The notes under the pieces are model-generated. The model was not told the DNA's origin and did no database searches. It saw only the letters and a program-made list of their open reading frames with translations. The position numbers and the translations under genes were made by a program. Positions 23,537 to 35,263 of a stretch of 64,000 bases of DNA are shown one piece after another (position 1 is the stretch's first letter; every line of letters starts with the position of its first letter). This DNA is from Nigrospora sphaerica (taxonomy: Eukaryota > Ascomycota > Sordariomycetes > Amphisphaeriales > Apiosporaceae). Where the stretch lies: positions 34,263 to 98,262 of the forward strand of contig JAGVVL010000003.1 in assembly GCA_018287875.1 (NCBI GenBank). The letters are read 5' to 3'.

Positions 23537-24910
23537 ATGCCGGCTTTCACTTCGCTGCCCCGCAGCTCGTGGCCGCAAGTCCTGACCATATTCGCGTCCC
23601 GCGTCGTCGACTTTTACCAGCAGGCCGCTTTCCTGACCGTCGCGCCCTACTTGCTGGCCACCTTCGCCCCCGCGGGCAGCGGCGACGGCCCGGGTCGCGA
23701 GGCCGCGCTCGCCGCGCAGGTCGGCGTCGCCACTGGCGTCTTCACGGCCGCGCAGGTTGTTACCTCGGTGTACTGGGGTGGCGCCGCCGATCGCCTGGGC
23801 CGTAAGTTCGTGCTGGTCCTGGGCCTGATGGGCACCGCGCTCGCCTGTCTTGGCCAGGCGTTTGCGCAGTCGGTTGCTGCCGTTGTCTTCTGGCGCGCCG
23901 TCGCCGGCGCCGTCAATGGAACAGTGCCGGCCGGCCGCGCCGCCATGAGCGAGGCGGTCGACGCGCGGCACCACCCGGCCGCCTTTTCCCTACTCGTCCT
24001 GTCCTTCAACGTGGCTAGCCTGCTGGGGCCCGCCTTCTCCGCTGCCGTTATGGTGCCCGCCGAGCGACTGCCGTCCTACGTCGGTGCCGGTTGGCTGGCC
24101 CAGTTTCCCTATGCCATGCCCTCGCTGCTGAGCGCCCTATTTGTCGCCGCCGGCGCTCTTCTCGTGCAATGTGTCTTAAAAGAGACCGGCGGCCAAAATG
24201 TGGAGAAGGCGATCCTTGGTGACACCGAAGCCGCACAGAAGCCGAACTTGGGAGCCTCGTCGTCGTCGTCGTCTCAACTCTGGACGCCGCGCTTCATCGC
24301 CGTTGTGGCTTCTGTAGCTCTACTGGACACCCACTTGGGGTAAGTCATGATCTATTTTGGTTGGGTCTTTCTCCATCATTACTGACAGTGGACCTGCAGT
24401 GCGTTTTCGTCCGTTTGGCCTCTCTTCATCTCGACGGGCCTCGGTTTGCCCCCGTCATCCCTGGCAACGACGACGAGTGTCCTGGGTTTCGAGGGTTTGG
24501 TCCTCCAACTCTTCGTTGTGCCGGCACTCACGACAAAGCACGGTACCTTGCGGCCTTACCGCTTGACGCTATTCTTATTCCCCCTAAGTTATATGCTCAT
24601 ACCACTGCTTGGTGGCCTTTCGTTTTCCGACAGCTTCCTCTTCTGGCCGGCCGTTGTTGTCCTTTTAACAATGCATGTCATCGCTCGCACTTTCAGTCTG
24701 CTGGCCGTGCTTCTGCTGCTGAACAGCTCAGTGGGACCCCGTGGCAAAGTGCATGGCATTGGGAATGCGACCACAGGCGTGGCGAGAACTCTGGGGGCGG
24801 TGGCCGGAGGGGCCGTGTATGGCTTTGGGAATGCCAACGGTATGCCGGGTCTCGCCTGGTGGCTTTCTGCCGCAACTGGTGGTGGTGCCTGGATCGTTAG
24901 TCTTTTCTAG
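23537..24910 (+). CDS. MFS transporter (ZIFL/DHA-like), one intron
   Basis: Proton-coupled exporter-type major facilitator. Exon 1 is 23537-24339 and exon 2 is 24400-24910; the 60-nt intron (GTAAGT...GCAG) is phase-correct. ATG 23537 (MPAFTSLPRSSWPQVLTIFA) is chosen because it directly precedes the first membrane helix, although the frame is open further upstream. Visible features: helix 1 (FASRVVDFYQQAAFLTVAPYLLATF), MFS motif A as GGAADRLGRK between helices 2 and 3, helix-4/5 segment WRAVAGAVNGTVPAGRAAMSE, a central cytosolic loop with a Ser run, and a C-terminal half of about six helices ending in GGGAWIVSLF. About 438 residues, somewhat short but with a normal hydrophobic pattern. The resemblance is to fungal zinc-induced-facilitator-like proteins. 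In context it could export the product of the neighbouring precursor and sulfotransferase-like genes; that is inference. Confidence 0.8.
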
Positions 24911-25636
24911 AATCATGACCATTCGCTCGAGCTTAAGCACGAAGATGGGCCGTTTTGGGGCCTCGAAATTGGTGTGGCAGAGTATAGAAACCAGTCAGGA
25001 GACATTCAGTCTTCCCAGAAACGCTGCAGAGTTTGAGGTCCCTGGCGAATACCGGTTGTACTATACCTTGTTCCACAAAAGAACACGAAGCCTTCTCCGA
25101 TTGGAGGGACGAACAGGGTATTGCAGGCAATCTGTAATTCATTTTCCAACCCGGTCAGCTAATTGGACAACAACTGGTTATTACATGGAACCTCACTGCG
25201 CGAGTTAAAGAGACACGGGAGTATTCGATGGTTCCCAAATCTATTGCAGACAGCAGTATGGACCTGATTCCCACGGACAGCACCCTTTCATAAGAGCCCT
25301 CTGGTAGATCTTGTGTTACGCCATAATTTCTAGGAAGGATGAGTTGGAGACTTGCGTGGAAATACTTTAGAGGACTCAAACGATGACAGAATAGCTCAAC
25401 TATATACGGGACTTCGTACTTGTAGTCGGCCCACTTGCTACGGAATGTTTTAAGGAATATAACCCGGAGCTATAGCCCTAGAGCACTTAGCTGCCATGAA
25501 ATTTCAATTAAGCACATGGTAGGAGGGTTCTAATTTGTGAACGGTGCTTATCATTGTCGCTTAATCTTGCTGTGCAGTCTCATGAATCCAGCCAACGCGA
25601 ATGGGTTGACCATTGCCAGCAAATAACCAAGTGCTC
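24911..25636. other. intergenic, no gene recognised
   Basis: 3' flanks of two convergent genes; no supported frame. Confidence 0.5.
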
Positions 25637-26376
25637 TTATAAACCCTCCATCCATAACAACGTGAGGAAGACTAATCCAGCCACAATCTTAAGCCTCATG
25701 ATCTCATCAGGCACGCCGGCCGCGCTCGCGGGGACTGGCGTTGTTGTGGCGGTGGCCCGCGTCATCGTGGTGGTTCCCTCCGTGATCGTGGGCGTGGATT
25801 TCCGGATGGGCGTCGTCGGCAGCATGGGGAGCGTCTGCGAGCCCTCAAAAGTCACTGGAGCCGGCGTGCAGCTAGTATAGCTCACCGCTACTTCCTGGGG
25901 CGCAACCGGCGGCTGGAAGAGGTCCTCACCGGGGAGCCAGGTGGTTGTCACCACGCTGTCGATGTTGGACGCCGCAGCCGAAGTCCACGTCTCGGTCCAG
26001 GTTTCCTGCACGACGGAGTGACAGACGGACCAAGTGGTCACTTCTGGGTGTACGGCGCATGTAAATGCGCTGGGGTTTCAGGTCAAACCAGTGTTGCGAT
26101 TCGCCGTATACGGTGTTTTATGATGGAAGCATTACAGGATACTGGACTTACAAGATGCCCTCTCTGTATCCGTTCCAAGTCCTCGGGCAACAGAGGGTGT
26201 GGGTTCTCGGCGTAGCAAAATCCGTCTGAGACGGTTCGAGCCCGGAGTTGGTGGTTCTGGGATGTAGTTGCGCATGGATCGAGAGGCACGCCGCCGTGTA
26301 GCCTTCGGCGCAACCCGACCCCTGTGGGGAGGGGGCAAGTCGCCGTCACAGGTGCCAGTGCAATAATAGACGACAT
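25637..26376 (-). CDS. Thr-rich secreted/GPI-anchored-like hypothetical protein, model uncertain
   Basis: The 3' exon (about 26075-25637) reads CHSVVQETWTETWTSAAASN, then a Thr/Ser/Pro-rich stretch with repeated TTT and PTTP words, and ends in a hydrophobic tail (MRLKIVAGLVFLTLLWMEGL) preceded by small residues (ASAAG), the pattern of a GPI-attachment signal. The 5' exon probably starts at 26376 (MSSIIALAPVTATCPLP) and contains DGFCYAENPHPLLPEDLER; its N-terminus is only weakly signal-like. A GTAAGT donor near 26151 and a CCAG acceptor near 26072 are plausible but do not join the two frames as drawn, so one exon is shifted by one or two bases or another splice is used. Role probably at the cell surface; no named domain recognised. 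Confidence 0.4.
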
Positions 26377-28149
26377 ATTAAGCTGCGTGGGGAGAACTGG
26401 GCTGGTTGCTGACAGTTCGTCTTGGAGGGCGTCCGGTATTCTGATAATATTCGCTCTATATCTACAGCCCCATGGCCCGCCATGTGAGACTAGGTAAACA
26501 TTTATAAACTCTTGGGAATTTGGATGTGCGTGAATTGATCTCGGACTACAGCAGCATGCCCGGGGAATGGGTGCGCGGTTTAGGGGGCACAGTGATGCCA
26601 CAATGTCCCCAATCGCGAGGCAAACATGGCTCAGCTGCTGACTGCATCAACGTGTGCTGCTAATAGGTCCGAAATGCCTCGGGAGGGGTCACGTAGACCG
26701 TTCTTGTATGCGCCAAGTTTTAAGCGACCAGAGGCGCAGTGTTCCACCCATTTTCACCGGCTAACTTGGCGGATTAGCGGATTGGAATTGCAATACCTAT
26801 GCTCTCGCTTCCATACCACAAAATGGCGGGGCTCCGCAGAGTCAGCTTAGCAAATGTGTGCGAGGAGTCACCTGGACACTAGGGGAGTATAGATTAGGCA
26901 GACGCCAAGTCCTCTCACCGTGCTTGGCTACACCGTCAGCAAGCCACTACCTGGAAAGGGCTGCAACAAAATTAAACGACGGCAAAGATAGGGCACTTAA
27001 GCACGCCCAGCGTGGGCGACTACAGCTGTCGGGGCACCAACGTCTGGTAGCGCCGGTATGCGCGCGGGGCAATGGAGGCATCGTCGCTGATACTCTGCGC
27101 CGTGCTCGGTGGCTTACTTCGCATCGCCATCAAGGCCACGCCATAGGGCATGCTGGGGGCGATGAGAATGTCGACAACAGCCGAGTGGCGACCTAGGCAG
27201 CCCGGAGCTTGCCATGGTGACTGGTAAATCCATCTTGAACTCGCCTTCGTCCACAAGGAGAAGAGACGTGTGCCAGGGCTCCCAGCAGAGCCTGGTAAAG
27301 CACTCCTCCTGCATGAGGGAGTGGAAGTAGCGCGCTGCGGGGCTCCATCCTCCTCGAAGCTCCGGCCGGGGCACAATATGGGTCGTGCAGTTGGTGGTCA
27401 TCGAGTCAAGCCGCGTGAGGCGCGTCTCTTTACTCGGCTATGGCAGGGTGGTGCGGACGCAATAGCTCAAACGACTGGGAAAATACATCGACGTTAAGGC
27501 GCCATACCACGTCTGGTGGGACGAATTGGCCCTGATCATGCAGATTCCTTCGAGGCTGTCCACGTCGCCACGCTCACGTGTCCCTACCAGGGTTGGTCCT
27601 AAGCTGCCTCAGGTGTCCCGGAGAGGCGTCATGATGGCAGTGTTCTTGTGTTTCAACTCCAGTTTAAGATGGCGAAGTTTGCTTAGCAGGCGCCCAATAT
27701 CCCCGGCCGCACTCATATCAGCATGGCGGCGTTATGCTTCTGGTGGCTGCGATTCACCGAGAGCCATGTGGAGACTCCGCAGCTCGGGCTACTTTCTTCT
27801 GTGCAGGATATTATAATACTCGGCATCTAGTGACCACAGACCATGAGCCGAATATGCGTACCCGGCGGTTGACATCCATCATCAATGGTGCTAGCTGCTC
27901 TCATACTGGCGCTGATTGTGGCGTGGCGTTATATCCATTGGAATAGAGGTATCTCTTTACCACCGGACGAGTTCTCTAAATGTATTCTAAAGTGATTGAC
28001 CATGTAACATCACTTCGTGTAATCATCCACATTGCCTTGGGTCAAGAGTGCTAAAAGCACAGCCGCTCTCTCCAACGGGCATCTGTCACTCATCTCCAAT
28101 GCCATAGCTATACTTCAGCCACTTCGTATGCCGTGGTGGTGAAGGGTAA
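26377..28149. other. intergenic, 1.8 kb, possible minus-strand coding remnant at 27020-27401
   Basis: Overlapping minus-strand frames at 27020-27376 and 27114-27401 have GC-rich third positions and phrases such as VVDILIAPSMPYGVAL, but I cannot join them into a recognisable protein. The rest shows nothing. Confidence 0.3.
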
Positions 28150-28164
28150 AATCGCACATACATT
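28150..28164. repeat. LINE target-site duplication, left copy
   Basis: AATCGCACATACATT, repeated exactly at 33003-33017. Confidence 0.9.
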
Positions 28165-28353
28165 ATTATTATTATTATTGTTCTTACACCTAGCGACCTA
28201 TCTAGGCCATGAGGACCCCCGCGCATCTTAGCCTAGGAAAACCGTTCCGGGCTGACGTCCGGCCGGGTGAAAAACCTAGGTTCCGCTGCGTCGCACCGCT
28301 TCTATCTGCACTTTGACCTGCCATACCGAGATCGGGCTCAGCGCGCCCGCTTC

Positions 28354-31300
28354 CTAGCTGATGAGTTGATTCGCCAGCTGGAACATGTCCAGCCTTCCGG
28401 AGCGGAGTAGCCATCTCGCGATAATTCCTGCTTTTCCTGGGGTGTCGAGCATCCTGTCCGTGTCTATCGGTCCTCCTAGAGCTTGGACGAGATGCTCTCG
28501 TCTTTCTCTTTCCCGTGGGCAGAAAACGAGGATATGCCGGACGGTCTCCCTGCCCTGACCACAGACGCACCAGGGGCTGTCGAAGCCCGGGACCCTACGC
28601 TTAAAAAGGAAGTCTCGCAGCCCAATCTTGCCAGTCCTCGCTTGGACAAGGATGGAGCTCTCGGCTTTATGGAGTCCCTTATGGAGCTTGAGGACGTGTT
28701 TGTCTGGCGGCATCTTAGTTGCTGTCGGGGTTCGTGCTGTTCGATTTTGCTGCGCTTGTTGCCATCTTTGAAGCCAGTCTCTCTCCTCAGCCTTATGTGC
28801 TGAGTCTCCAGCTAGCCATTCGTCTAGCCACCTCTTACGATCGGGAGCGTCGGGGCCTTTCGGTCTGCGCCGGCGAGTCGGTCTTGTTAGGATCCATCTA
28901 GCTGCGCTATCGCACCTTGCTTGGATGAGTGATGCGATACGCGGCTGTTGGAGCCTCTCTTCCGATGCCGCCACCCTTCTGTTGAGCCACGTGTCTAAGG
29001 GGGACACGTAAGCTTCCGTTTCTAGTACTGCAGTGGCCGTGGCTTTGAAAGCTCCTGTGACCTTTCGGAGGCACTCTGTTTAGACATCGTTAAGTGCCTT
29101 GGCTCTATTTTTCGAGATCTAGCGGTGCCACTCTGAAGCTCCATAGCCTATCGTAGACCGTACGACGGCTGTATAGACTTGGCGGGCTCGCTGGAGAGAC
29201 ACGCCCCATGTCGAGCCGGCTATCCGGTCTAGAGCATAGACCTGCGTCGCCATCTTCTTCGATATCGACTGGATGTGGACGTCCCAGCGGAGACGTCTAT
29301 CCACCTGGATGCCAAGGACGCGGCAGGAGTCTTCTGGTTCGATTTCGTGGCCTTCTAAGGCTATCTTTATGTCCGGAACTTTCCGTCTTCGAGAGAAGTG
29401 GACTAGGTGATATTTCTGGATTGCAAAGGTCATGCCGTGGCTGACTGCCCATTCTTTACAGATCCTGTAAGCGGCTTCCAGCTGCTCGCAAGTCTGCTCG
29501 GGGTCCAAACCGAAGCCCACGAGGTTCGTGTCGTCTACGAAGGCTATAGTAGCTATTCCTGGTATAGCGCGGAGAGCCTTATAAAGACCGGCTGTATAGA
29601 GGCAGAAGAGGATGGGCGATAAGGGTGAGCCCTGCGGGACGCCTGCCAGAACTGGGATCTCGTCCGATTCCTGGCTGTCGAAGAATAGCGTAGTGGACCG
29701 GTTAAATAAGAAGCTTCGGATCCAGCTAATAGTCCATATAGGGACCCTTAGCGCTCGCAGGTTAGCGAGGAGCCTTCTATGGTCGACCGAGTCGAAAGCG
29801 CCCGAAATATCCAGCGAAAGAAGGGTTGCTGCGCCTCCATGTTTCCAGGCTGTACGGACTAGGTCCGTTAGCAACTGTAAGGCTGTTTCCGTGGAGCGGC
29901 CTTTCCGGTTGCCCATCTGTTCGTCCGGGAGCAGTCCGTTCTCTTCGGCAAAGCTAGCTAGCCGTTGCGCTAGTAGGCTCTCGATCGCTTTCCCTATAGT
30001 GTTGAGCAGCGCGATAGGTCTCCATCCGCCGGCTTGGTGATACTCGTTTGGCTGCTTTCCTGGCTTCCGGAGGATAACGGTGACTGCTTTCCGGAACGCT
30101 CTTGGATAGTATCCTATATGCCAGCACGCTTCCGCTAGGGAGGCCAAGGCCTGGAAGAGGGGCTTTCCTAGGCGTTTAAGGAATCCGTTCGGAAGCTGGT
30201 CTGGTCCAGGTGCCTTCCACTGGCCTGCCTTAGTAAGGACGTCTTGGACTTGTTCTGCTGTCACCTTGCTGTCCATATCGAGAGGCGCTGCGAGCCGGTT
30301 CGTTGTTCGGAAGCCGGTGTACGTAGCCTTAAGGAGGGATAGAACCTCTCTCGGAAGGCCTCTGTTTTCTCCTTATGGGTCGTTGCTTCGCCACGCGGTG
30401 TGTAGAGTGTAGGGACTGCCGGGGGTAACGGCGGTGCTGCTCCTTCCGTTCTTGCCCATCTCGCGATATTCCAGACGCCAGCTGGCTGGCTAGACGCCTC
30501 GTGGAGCATATGTCTCCAGGACGCCGTCTTGGCTTCTCGGATTGCTTTCTTCTTTAAGAGAGTTGACTGCCGGAGGGCTCGCCAAGCTACGTCCGTCCTA
30601 TCGGAAAGCCATATCCGCTGGGCTCTTCGCTCCTTCTCTATAGCTTCTTCTGTCTCGCGGTTCCACCAGGCTTTGCCTCTCCTTTAGAGTAGCGGAGGGG
30701 GCAACTAAGTCGGCTATCCGAGTTAATTCCTTAGTTAACGTTTCAATGTAGCTATCGATTTCTTCTGGTGTCTCGAGTCGCCCTGGCTGTGGTAGGTATG
30801 CCGCTTCTGCCTTCGCCTGGTCATAGTCAGCTGTTTTCCAGCTGCGTCGTGGCCTGTCTTGGCGGTCTGTATAGGGTCCAGCTACGCGTATCACCTGCGG
30901 GAGGTGATCGGATCCAGCATATGGGGCGTACCCGTCGTAGGCAGTTCGGAGATCGTCCGTGGCCCACGCTAGGTCGATCGTGGAGTCCATGCACCCTCTT
31001 CGAGTCCATGTCGGTGTTCCAGGGGTGTGACCAGCTGGAGTCTCCAGGATTCTGCTAGCTGGAGCAGCTTATCAGCTGCCCTATAGGGTCGGACGTTGTA
31101 TCCTCCCCAGACGGGGTGGTGGACGTTGAAGTCTCCCACGAGGACTGTTCGTCTTGGCTGGGGTTCGGCATGGAGGGCTTCGATAGCGGGCAGGTCCGAT
31201 CTGCTGGTGGACCCAGGGGAGGCGAGTATATGCAGACGACTGTTATGGGACCGTCTGGTAGTTGGATTATGATGTGACACCTATCTGGCTGCGCCTTATA

Positions 31301-31537
31301 TGTCCACTGCGCTGGGGTGTACTTCTTATTAATATAGATGCATGCCCTACCTCCCTCGGTTACGTAGAGTAGGTAGTATGGAGAGGATCTTGGGCAGTAG
31401 GTGGTCGGCATATTTAGGTTTCGCCAGGGCTCTTGGATAGCCAGGACGTCGTACTCTTCGGAGATGGCATCAACTGCCGGGATCTGTGCTTTCTTGCTTT
31501 TCTGCGTGTTCCAGTGTAGGATCCTTAGCGCTGTCAT
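28354..31537 (-). pseudogene. LINE ORF2: AP-endonuclease and reverse transcriptase, broken
   Basis: Starts at ATG 31537 with the endonuclease domain (LRILHWNTQKSK, AIQEPW, VGDFNVHHPVWG, GSDHLP), spread over three frames between 31537 and 30600. The central RT block 30276-29119 is one open frame of 385 codons: APGPDQLPNGFLK, GGWRPIALLNTIGKAIE, SLDISGAFDSV, AGVPQGSPLSPILF and the catalytic FVDD. A TAG for CAG stands near 29080. The C-terminal part 29007-28354 ends in a CCHC-type knuckle (CVCGQGRETVRHILVFC). Only some 40 codons separate the RT thumb and the C-terminal region, and no RNase H motifs are visible, unlike many Tad elements. Frameshifts lie near 31170-31280, 30980, 30680 and 30280. 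Confidence 0.85.
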
Positions 31538-32905
31538 GGTCGAGCGTGGATGCTGTTTAGTGTTGACTCCGGTGTTTCGATGTCCATGTCGTCTATCTCT
31601 TCGTGGGTTCTACTGCGGGCTCTGCCAGTGCTTCTAGTACGGCAGCTGGTCGCTCGACGCTTCCGCGGCTGAACTGTCTGCCAGTCTTCGGCTGTTGTCT
31701 TAGGGGTTCTTGCGAGGGCAGTGCGAATCCCTTCGGTCTTGTGACATAAGCAGCCTTGGCAATCTGGACCTGCTCTTGGCGGACTAGGCACTCCTTAGAC
31801 CACGCAGTGTGTGGTCCTCGGCATGCTGGATAGCAGTACCGGCTCTTATTCTCGGCTTCTGGGCATTCTTTATCATCATGCTTTATTGAAGAGCAGAGCC
31901 CGCACCTGCGTGCGTGGCGGCAGACACGGGCGATATGTCCATAACGGTAACAGTGGTAGCATTGCTTAAGCTGTGCTCCTTTAGCGAAGGGCTCGCATGG
32001 ATAGTAGCCATACTGCCAAATAAGGCCGTCTCGACATAGCTGTTCCGCTTGTTGAACCGTGGGTACTGCAATATATAGGGCCGTGACCTTCCCAGACGAG
32101 GTCTTAGCGTTACGAGGTAGCTTGGCCTCTAGTACGTCGATAGGGCCGCCGGGCTGGTTCCGGAGTTGGACTCCTAGCTGCCCTTGGTTCGTCTCTATGG
32201 CCTCTTTGTTAATGCCATGGGCCACCACCAGGATCTTTCTCTTCTGGATGGAGGCACTCTCTCCGAAGGCCTCGGCGGTCCAGTTTAGGTCGGCTTCTAG
32301 GGCTTGTTTCTCCGCTGCTGTCTTGCATGTGATGGCGTAGTCTCCGCTAGGGAGCTTACGTGCTGCTACTGCTGCCTCTCTCCCTGCGGCGGTGTTGATC
32401 TTGCGAACGATCTCTGCGTAGGTGCGTCCTTCTGTCTCTGTAGCCTTGACGGTGATCTCTCGTTCCTGACGGGGAGGGAGCGCCTTAGCTATCTGAGGGG
32501 CTCTAAGTGAGGGAGCGGCGGTTATGGCGGTGGCAGCGGCAGCGTATGTCTTAGGAGCCTTAATGTGCTTGTGGATGGCCTGAAGCGTGTTCTCGATGGC
32601 ATCGATGCGTCTCTCGATACTAGTCTGGTTGTCTGGTTCCTTAGCTGCCGCCTCGAGGACCGGGATGGCGGCTTGTACGGCTGCGACTAAGGTGGCAACG
32701 TCGGAATCACCAGCTAAGAAGCGTCTAAGGCTGTTTACGGTGCTGCGAATGGCTTCTGGACTGCGTCCAGGTGCCGTGTTGCTGCTTGGCGATGGCGTAC
32801 GCGAGTCTGGAGGCGACGGCTCGGGTGGTGGGGCGGGACGTTGGGGTTCCCGCCACCCGCGCTTTGCCTCGAGGGTGGTGGATCGACCATTTCTAGGGTA
32901 AATGG
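31534..32905 (-). pseudogene. LINE ORF1: gag-like RNA-binding protein with three zinc knuckles
   Basis: Open from about 32905 (no clear ATG in the long frame; an ATG at about 32891 is one frame off). The N-terminal half is Pro/Ala-rich with a helical segment, then RTYAEIVRKINTAAG, GDYAITCKTAAEKQALE and ASIQKRKILVVAHGINKEA. Three knuckles follow between about 31965 and 31800: CYHCYRYGHIARVC, CGLCSSIKHDDKEC and a CxxxC-H-C variant ending WSKEC. A frameshift near 31720 separates this from the last 80 codons (DWQTVQPRKRR... to the TGA at 31534). The product would coat LINE RNA. Confidence 0.75.
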
Positions 32906-33002
32906 GGCCCTAGGAACAGTTTCCGGGCTATCCGGTGGGTTTCAGAGTCGTGGTTGTGAAGTTATCGCCGTGGGGGTCGGTTTCGAGAAGTTTTTTTCCC
33001 TG

Positions 33003-33017
33003 AATCGCACATACATT
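33003..33017. repeat. LINE target-site duplication, right copy
   Basis: Exact copy of 28150-28164 at the 5' end of the LINE. Confidence 0.9.
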
Positions 33018-33066
33018 TCAAAATAATGACCAACATCGAAAAATATGCCAAGGTGCTTTTGGAAAG

Positions 33067-33266
33067 TGTCGCACTGAAGAAGGCGTGGGAAGCGAAAGGT
33101 TCAAGGTTATCCATTAGAAAGGACAAAAGAAAGGGCCAGACATGGCAGACTATATACTCGTAGCTGGGGATCGCTCCCCACATGCACCACAGGGCCTGCT
33201 ATAGGTCACAGTAGCTCCTCACGTGATCTGATAGGCGTAACTAGAGATAGCCTCATATTGCCACAG
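33067..33266. repeat. dispersed 200-bp repeat, copy 1
   Basis: Aligns along its length with 44808-45006 (shared words TTAAGGTTATCCATTAGAAAGGAC-like, GTAGCT.GG, CTCCTCACGTG, AGCCTCATATT). This copy has more C and G; the other has T and A at many of the same sites. No coding seen; it may be a piece of an LTR or a MITE. Confidence 0.75.
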
Positions 33267-33336
33267 AAAGGAATGTTGGAACTAGGCCGGAACGAGAGCC
33301 TAAGCGTCCAGTCCAGTGTCGCAACCCAAAGGGGTA

Positions 33337-35263
33337 AGCTCAAGCACCCCTTGGCGATACAGCCCCTTCGCGAGACACCGGTTTCAGGACCGTCTCGCGA
33401 TGCTTCAAGTGAGGTTACTCCATGATATCTAGTCAACCAGTTGGCCTATAAGCATGGTGTTGAGCCCGTTCGAATCTTCTGTCTCCGTTCTTTCCAGTGA
33501 AGTTATTCCCATGGATCCTGAACGCCTAGAACTCATCTTGCAGGAGATCGCCGACGGCAAACCCATCAGAGAAGCCGCTAGGCAGTACCACCTCAACAAA
33601 GACTGGTTAGTCCGCCGCATCAAGGGTACGTTAACGCGCAAGGAGTATAACGCGACGAGGCAATCGTTGAGTCCATCTCAAGAGCAACTGCTTGTTGACT
33701 AGGTGTTGTTGCAGGCCAGGCTGGGTTGGGCGCCACCTCACTCTCGTTTCCACTTCTTCGCCTTGACGGTCCATCGCCAGTCTGGCGGCGAACACCTGGG
33801 TAAACATTGGTATGAGGCTTTTTTTTCGCGCCATCCTGAAATCAAGTTAATTCGCTCCATGGGGATTGACTTCCTGCGCGTTAACGGTGCGACGCGCGCC
33901 AATATCGAGGAGTTCTTCGATCGTCTCGATGACCCAGGCCTTGCGGAGGTGTTGCAAGCCGATACCTACAACGTCGACGAGATTGGCACGATGATAGGCC
34001 TTGGATACAACCCCTTGGTCATCGGACCGTCTGCGGTGCGCAAGATATACACCATGGACCCTGGCAACCGCGAGTGGGTGACGATATTGGAGTGTATCAG
34101 CGCTGACGGGCGCGTCTTGCCACCCTTGGTCATCTTCAAGGGCGTCTACGTTCAACAGCAATGGTTTCAACAGCAATTCGACGCGCTAGACTTCACGAAC
34201 TGGAAGTTCTGCGCCTCCGAAAAGGGCTGGACCAATAACGCAATAGGCCTGCAGTGGCTCACGGAGGTGTTCATCCCCTTGACGGCTCCTGCCAACCCAG
34301 AGAGATGGCGACACCTTATTCTCGACGGCCATGGCAGCCACGCCGACGATGCCTTCATGCTGGCCTGTCTGGAAGCCAAAATCTGGCTAGACTTCCTCCC
34401 AGCGCACACCTCACACGTCCTCCAACCGCTGGACCTAGGGTCCTTTTCGGTGTTAAAGACCATCTATCGAAAACCTTGCGAGAGGCCTGCGCGTCAAGCC
34501 TCACGATGGCTCCAGGCAAGCCAGAGTTCCTACAGGCCTGGAACTTAGCTCGCAAGGTGGCCTTCACGCCTGCCAATTACGCCTCAGGCTGGAGAGCCAC
34601 CGGAATCTTCCCAAGGGACCGCAATAAGGCGCTGAATAACAGGTTGGCGAGATAGCGTGACCAAGACCATCCGGAGAGGCCTTCAACACTAAAAGAAGGC
34701 CTCCAGAGATGGATACGTTAGCTGCGATAACTGTAGTGACGTTCCAGACCCCTAAGACCTCACGCCAATTAACCAACATCGTCAGGGACTTACGTGGCCT
34801 TAACATGGCGTACACTACACTAACCTTCCGGTTTTTGACACGTAAGCTCTGTAAGGCCCTTGACGATAGTTGCATGCAGATCTCCACACTCAAGGTCGAA
34901 CGAGACCAACTGGCTGCTGCGCTGGAACGCCAAAAGCCTCAAAAACGGCGCCGCGTGAAGGCTTCGGCGCAGGACCGGTTTGTAACTATTCAGGACGTCA
35001 AAAGAGTCAAGAGGGAGATGGGGGTCCTACCTGATGAGCCTGACCTTGACTCCGACGGAGAAGGATGGGTAGACCTTGAGGATTTTGAAGAAGAAACCGT
35101 TAGTGAGGCAGAGGAGTGTATCGTCGTCTCTTGACTTAAATAACTAGGTTCCAGATAGCCTGGTTGAGGAGATATCCGTCTTTTCGGTGGCCGAAGGCAT
35201 CGTGAGACACCCCTGAAACCGGTGTCTCGCGAAGGGGCTGTATCGCCAAGGGATGCTTGAGCT
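33337..35263 (+). mobile_element. pogo-type DNA transposon, 1927 bp, 66-bp TIRs, TA duplication
   Basis: Terminal inverted repeats AGCTCAAGCA...at 33337-33402 and their complement at 35198-35263 agree except for about five bases. TA stands on both sides (33335-33336, 35264-35265). Carries one transposase gene with one amber codon and at least one frameshift. Much less degraded than the pogo relics at 8-14 kb. Confidence 0.9.
33454..35134 (+). pseudogene. pogo/Fot1-like DDE transposase, amber codon and frameshifts
   Basis: The N-terminal HTH region (LELILQEIADGKPIREAARQYHL) is followed by a TAG at about 33700 where the family has a Trp codon (TGG to TAG, C-to-T on the other strand). The frame then continues uninterrupted: the CENP-B-like segment GEHLGKHWYEAFFSRHPEI, then a catalytic Asp in NVDEIGTMIG, the second in LILDGHGSH and the third in LQPLDLGSF, the DDD layout of pogo elements. 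A frameshift near 34465 moves the reading to LREACASSLTMAPGKPEFLQAWNLARK...GWRATGIFPRDRNKA. The last part, in another frame (34709-35134), has TPKTSRQL, a basic PQKRRRVKAS segment and an acidic C-terminus. Excision/integration enzyme in life; not functional as read. Confidence 0.85.

Larger units (their letters stand above)
28165..33002 (-). mobile_element. Tad-type LINE retrotransposon, full length 4838 bp
   Basis: A non-LTR retrotransposon read on the minus strand, bounded by a perfect 15-bp duplication. Its 3' end (left) carries a (TAA)n tail on the coding strand instead of poly-A, preceded by GGTGTAAGAA. It has ORF1 (gag-like, three zinc knuckles) and ORF2 (endonuclease plus reverse transcriptase), linked by an ATGA stop-start overlap at 31534-31537. 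Both ORFs are broken by frameshifts and a few transition-type stops, so this copy looks inactive as read. The perfect duplication implies a fairly recent insertion. Confidence 0.9.

Noticed and set aside
27020..27401. Hydrolase-like minus-strand frames (DILIAPSMPYGV)
   Set aside because: Creatininase- or amidase-like wording in one phrase only; no metal or catalytic residues around it.
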